Part shown: positions 62,258-64,000 of the stretch, piece after piece
How positions within the stretch are numbered: position 1 is the first letter of the stretch
How the letters are laid out: every line of letters begins with the position of its first letter
DNA from: Pseudomonas sp. Au-Pse12
Lineage (GTDB): Bacteria; Pseudomonadota; Gammaproteobacteria; Pseudomonadales; Pseudomonadaceae
DNA: 64,000 bases
Direction of reading: 5' to 3'
NCBI RefSeq assembly: GCF_021341665.1
Contig: NZ_JAJTTH010000003.1
Location: 558,001 to 622,000, forward strand
The notes under the pieces: model-generated
Told to the model about the DNA's origin: nothing
The model's database searches: none
What the model saw: the letters and a program-made list of their open reading frames with translations, nothing else
Made by a program: the position numbers and the translations under genes

Positions 62258-63679
62258 ATGCCCTCGTTGCCGCTTCGCTGGTCCGCGCTGTTCATGGCCC
62301 TGTGCCTGAGTGCCTGCGATGACGCGCCGCGCTTTACCCAGGCAGAACCCGGGGAAGCCCGAGCCGGCGGCGCGACTACGGTCAACAAGAGCGATCGCAA
62401 TGCCTTCTCTCTGCCGTCGGCCAACCTGCCACCGACGCGGCGCCTGGACTTCAGCGTCGGCAACAGTTTCTTTCGCAGCCCCTGGGTCATAGCCCCCTCG
62501 ACCACCACCGCCCGTGACGGCCTGGGCCCGTTGTTCAATACCAACGCCTGCCAGAATTGCCACGTCAAGGACGGGCGCGGCCATCCGCCTGCGCCGGGTG
62601 CGCTGAACGCGGTGTCGATGCTGGTGCGCCTGTCGATCCCCGACGACCCGGCCTTCGCCCAACTCATCGAACAGGTCGGTATCGTTCCAGAGCCGGTGTA
62701 TGGCGGCCAGTTGCAGGACATGGCGATTCCCGGGGTGGCCCCGGAGGGCCGCGTGCGAGTGGATTACGAGCCCCTGCCGGTACGTTTCCACGACGGCACC
62801 CTGGTGGAGTTGCGCAAGCCCAAGCTGCAGATCACTGACCTGGGCTACGGGCCGATGCACCCGGATACGCGGTTTTCCGCCCGGGTCGCGCCACCGATGA
62901 TCGGCCTTGGGTTGCTTGAGGCGATTCCCGACGAGGCGATCCTGGCCAACGCCAGGCCGGCGAACAAAAACGCCATCGCCGGTCGGCCCAACTGGGTCTG
63001 GGACGACGCCCGGCAACAGACCGTGCTCGGGCGCTTTGGCTGGAAAGCCGGGCAACCGAACCTCAATCAGCAGAATGTTCACGCGTTTTCGGGTGATATG
63101 GGCCTGACCACAAGCCTGCGTCCCTTCGATGACTGCACCGCGGCGCAAACCGCCTGCAAGCAGGCCCCCAACGGCAACGGGCCGGAGGGCGAGCCGGAGG
63201 TCAGTGACAATATCCTGCGCCTGGTGCTGTTCTATACCCGCAACCTGGCGGTGCCGGCACGACGCGACGTCGACTCGCCCCAGGTCCTGGCCGGCAAGAA
63301 TCTGTTCTTCCAGGCCGGTTGCCAGTCCTGTCACACCCCCCGTTTCACCACCGCGGCCAACGCCGCCGAGCCCGAGTTGGCCAACCAGGTGATACGCCCC
63401 TACAGCGACCTGCTGCTGCACGACATGGGCGAAGGCCTGGCGGATCAGCGCAGCGAGTTCAAGGCCAGCGGCCGCGACTGGCGCACCGCGCCGCTGTGGG
63501 GCATCGGCCTCACGGAAACCGTCAGCGGCCACACCCAGTTCCTGCATGACGGCCGCGCCCGCAACCTGATGGAAGCGGTGCTCTGGCACGGTGGCGAAGC
63601 CGAAAACGCGAAGCAACAGGTCTTGACCTTCAATGCCGAACAACGCGCCGCGTTGCTGGCATTCCTGAATTCTCTATAA
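62258..63679 (+). CDS. Di-haem oxidoreductase-like lipoprotein (DUF1111)
   Basis: The protein of 473 residues begins with a lipoprotein signal (MPSLPLRWSALFMALCLSAC). It has two c-type haem sites, CQNCH in LFNTNACQNCHVKDG (about residue 100) and CQSCH in FFQAGCQSCHTPRF (about residue 360). This is the DUF1111/thiol-oxidoreductase-like family related to bacterial di-haem peroxidases. The second half carries the segment SGRDWRTAPLWGIGLTETVSGHTQFLHDGRARNLMEAVLWHGGEAENAK typical of the family. AGGA precedes the start by eight bases. Being next to imelysin genes, it may reduce or oxidise periplasmic iron for uptake; this is inference. Confidence 0.9.
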   Translation: MPSLPLRWSALFMALCLSACDDAPRFTQAEPGEARAGGATTVNKSDRNAFSLPSANLPPTRRLDFSVGNSFFRSPWVIAPSTTTARDGLGPLFNTNACQNCHVKDGRGHPPAPGALNAVSMLVRLSIPDDPAFAQLIEQVGIVPEPVYGGQLQDMAIPGVAPEGRVRVDYEPLPVRFHDGTLVELRKPKLQITDLGYGPMHPDTRFSARVAPPMIGLGLLEAIPDEAILANARPANKNAIAGRPNWVWDDARQQTVLGRFGWKAGQPNLNQQNVHAFSGDMGLTTSLRPFDDCTAAQTACKQAPNGNGPEGEPEVSDNILRLVLFYTRNLAVPARRDVDSPQVLAGKNLFFQAGCQSCHTPRFTTAANAAEPELANQVIRPYSDLLLHDMGEGLADQRSEFKASGRDWRTAPLWGIGLTETVSGHTQFLHDGRARNLMEAVLWHGGEAENAKQQVLTFNAEQRAALLAFLNSL

Positions 63680-63722
63680 ACGCTCGACTCACACGTTTCT
63701 CCACAATAAAGGGAGCCCGAAC

Positions 63723-64000
63723 ATGTTCCGCCCCAAACTGCTGTTCACCAGCCTTGCCGCACTCGCCCTGGGCGCCTGCTCGCCTCAAGACCCACAAGCC
63801 GTGACCTCGGCGGCCATCGCCAAGCAGGTGATTCTGCCGACCTACAGCCGCTGGGTCGAAGCCGATCGCCAACTGGCCATCAGTGCCCTGGCGTTCTGTG
63901 AAGGCAAGGAAAGCCTGGACACCGCCCGCGCCGACTTCCTTCACGCGCAAAAGGCCTGGGCCGAGCTCCAGCCGCTGCTGATCGGTCCGCTGGCCGAAGG
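63723..64000 (+). CDS. Imelysin-family lipoprotein, N-terminal part
   Basis: An open frame starts at ATG 63723 (GGGAG eight bases before) and runs off the window. The first 92 residues show a lipoprotein signal (MFRPKLLFTSLAALALGAC, lipobox LGAC) and the start of an imelysin-type four-helix domain (VILPTYSRWVEADRQLAISALAFCEGKESLDTARADFLHAQKAWAELQPLLIGPLAEG). It is 43 bases after the di-haem protein stop, so the two are one transcript. The rest of the operon is outside the window. Confidence 0.88.
   Translation, partial: MFRPKLLFTSLAALALGACSPQDPQAVTSAAIAKQVILPTYSRWVEADRQLAISALAFCEGKESLDTARADFLHAQKAWAELQPLLIGPLAE

Overview
The window is chromosomal DNA of a fluorescent Pseudomonas, most likely the P. 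fluorescens/protegens/chlororaphis group. The evidence is a high-GC sequence with typical Pseudomonas ribosome-binding sites, an MvaT xenogeneic silencer, SadC- and BifA-type c-di-GMP enzymes, a PctA-type amino-acid chemoreceptor, an IcmP-type imelysin cluster and short Pseudomonas REP palindromes between genes. I see no insertion sequence, prophage, integron, CRISPR array, rRNA or tRNA. It reads as core genome with a few accessory islets.

Layout. 1-8.3 kb: tail of an OprD-type porin, MscS, YajQ, PanE, an orphan sensor kinase, a PduO-type cobalamin adenosyltransferase, a Nudix/TenI fusion and ArgJ. 8.3-13.3 kb: SecA, DciA and a HerA-like ATPase. 13.5-19 kb: amino-acid chemoreceptor, a 55-residue protein, PurU, MvaT and exonuclease I. 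19-25.8 kb: a tightly overlapping six-gene MoxR operon (RDD, SpoIIM, DUF4129, DUF4350, MoxR, DUF58). 25.8-33.1 kb: PilZ protein, small lipoprotein, pyruvate kinase, enoyl-CoA hydratase, ferredoxin reductase, SadC and class I fumarase. 33.2-38 kb: DctB/DctD-like two-component system plus an MFS dicarboxylate transporter with a sigma-54 promoter. 38-53.3 kb is more accessory: a four-repeat membrane protein, a 9 x 13-residue tandem-repeat secreted protein, flavin reductase, small proteins, AraC and LysR regulators, an aruI-aldehyde dehydrogenase pair, an MBL-fold protein, a DHA2 exporter and a double-Cache periplasmic protein. 53.3-64 kb: membrane coiled-coil protein, epimerase, ArgP, ACT protein, ArgO, SodB, BifA and an imelysin/di-haem lipoprotein cluster cut by the window end.

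Themes. Four genes belong to c-di-GMP signalling: YajQ and the PilZ protein as receptors, SadC as synthase and BifA as phosphodiesterase. Central and amino-acid metabolism (ArgJ, PykA, FumA, AruI, ArgP/ArgO) sits beside nutrient sensing (chemoreceptor, DctB/DctD-like pair). The least understood parts are the MoxR operon, the tandem-repeat protein at 39.2 kb, the double-Cache protein at 52.4 kb, and regulatory structures in front of fumA, the MFS transporter, icmP and a small membrane protein at 49.3 kb. Functions are assigned from sequence recognition; gene-order comparisons with P. aeruginosa PAO1 are from memory.
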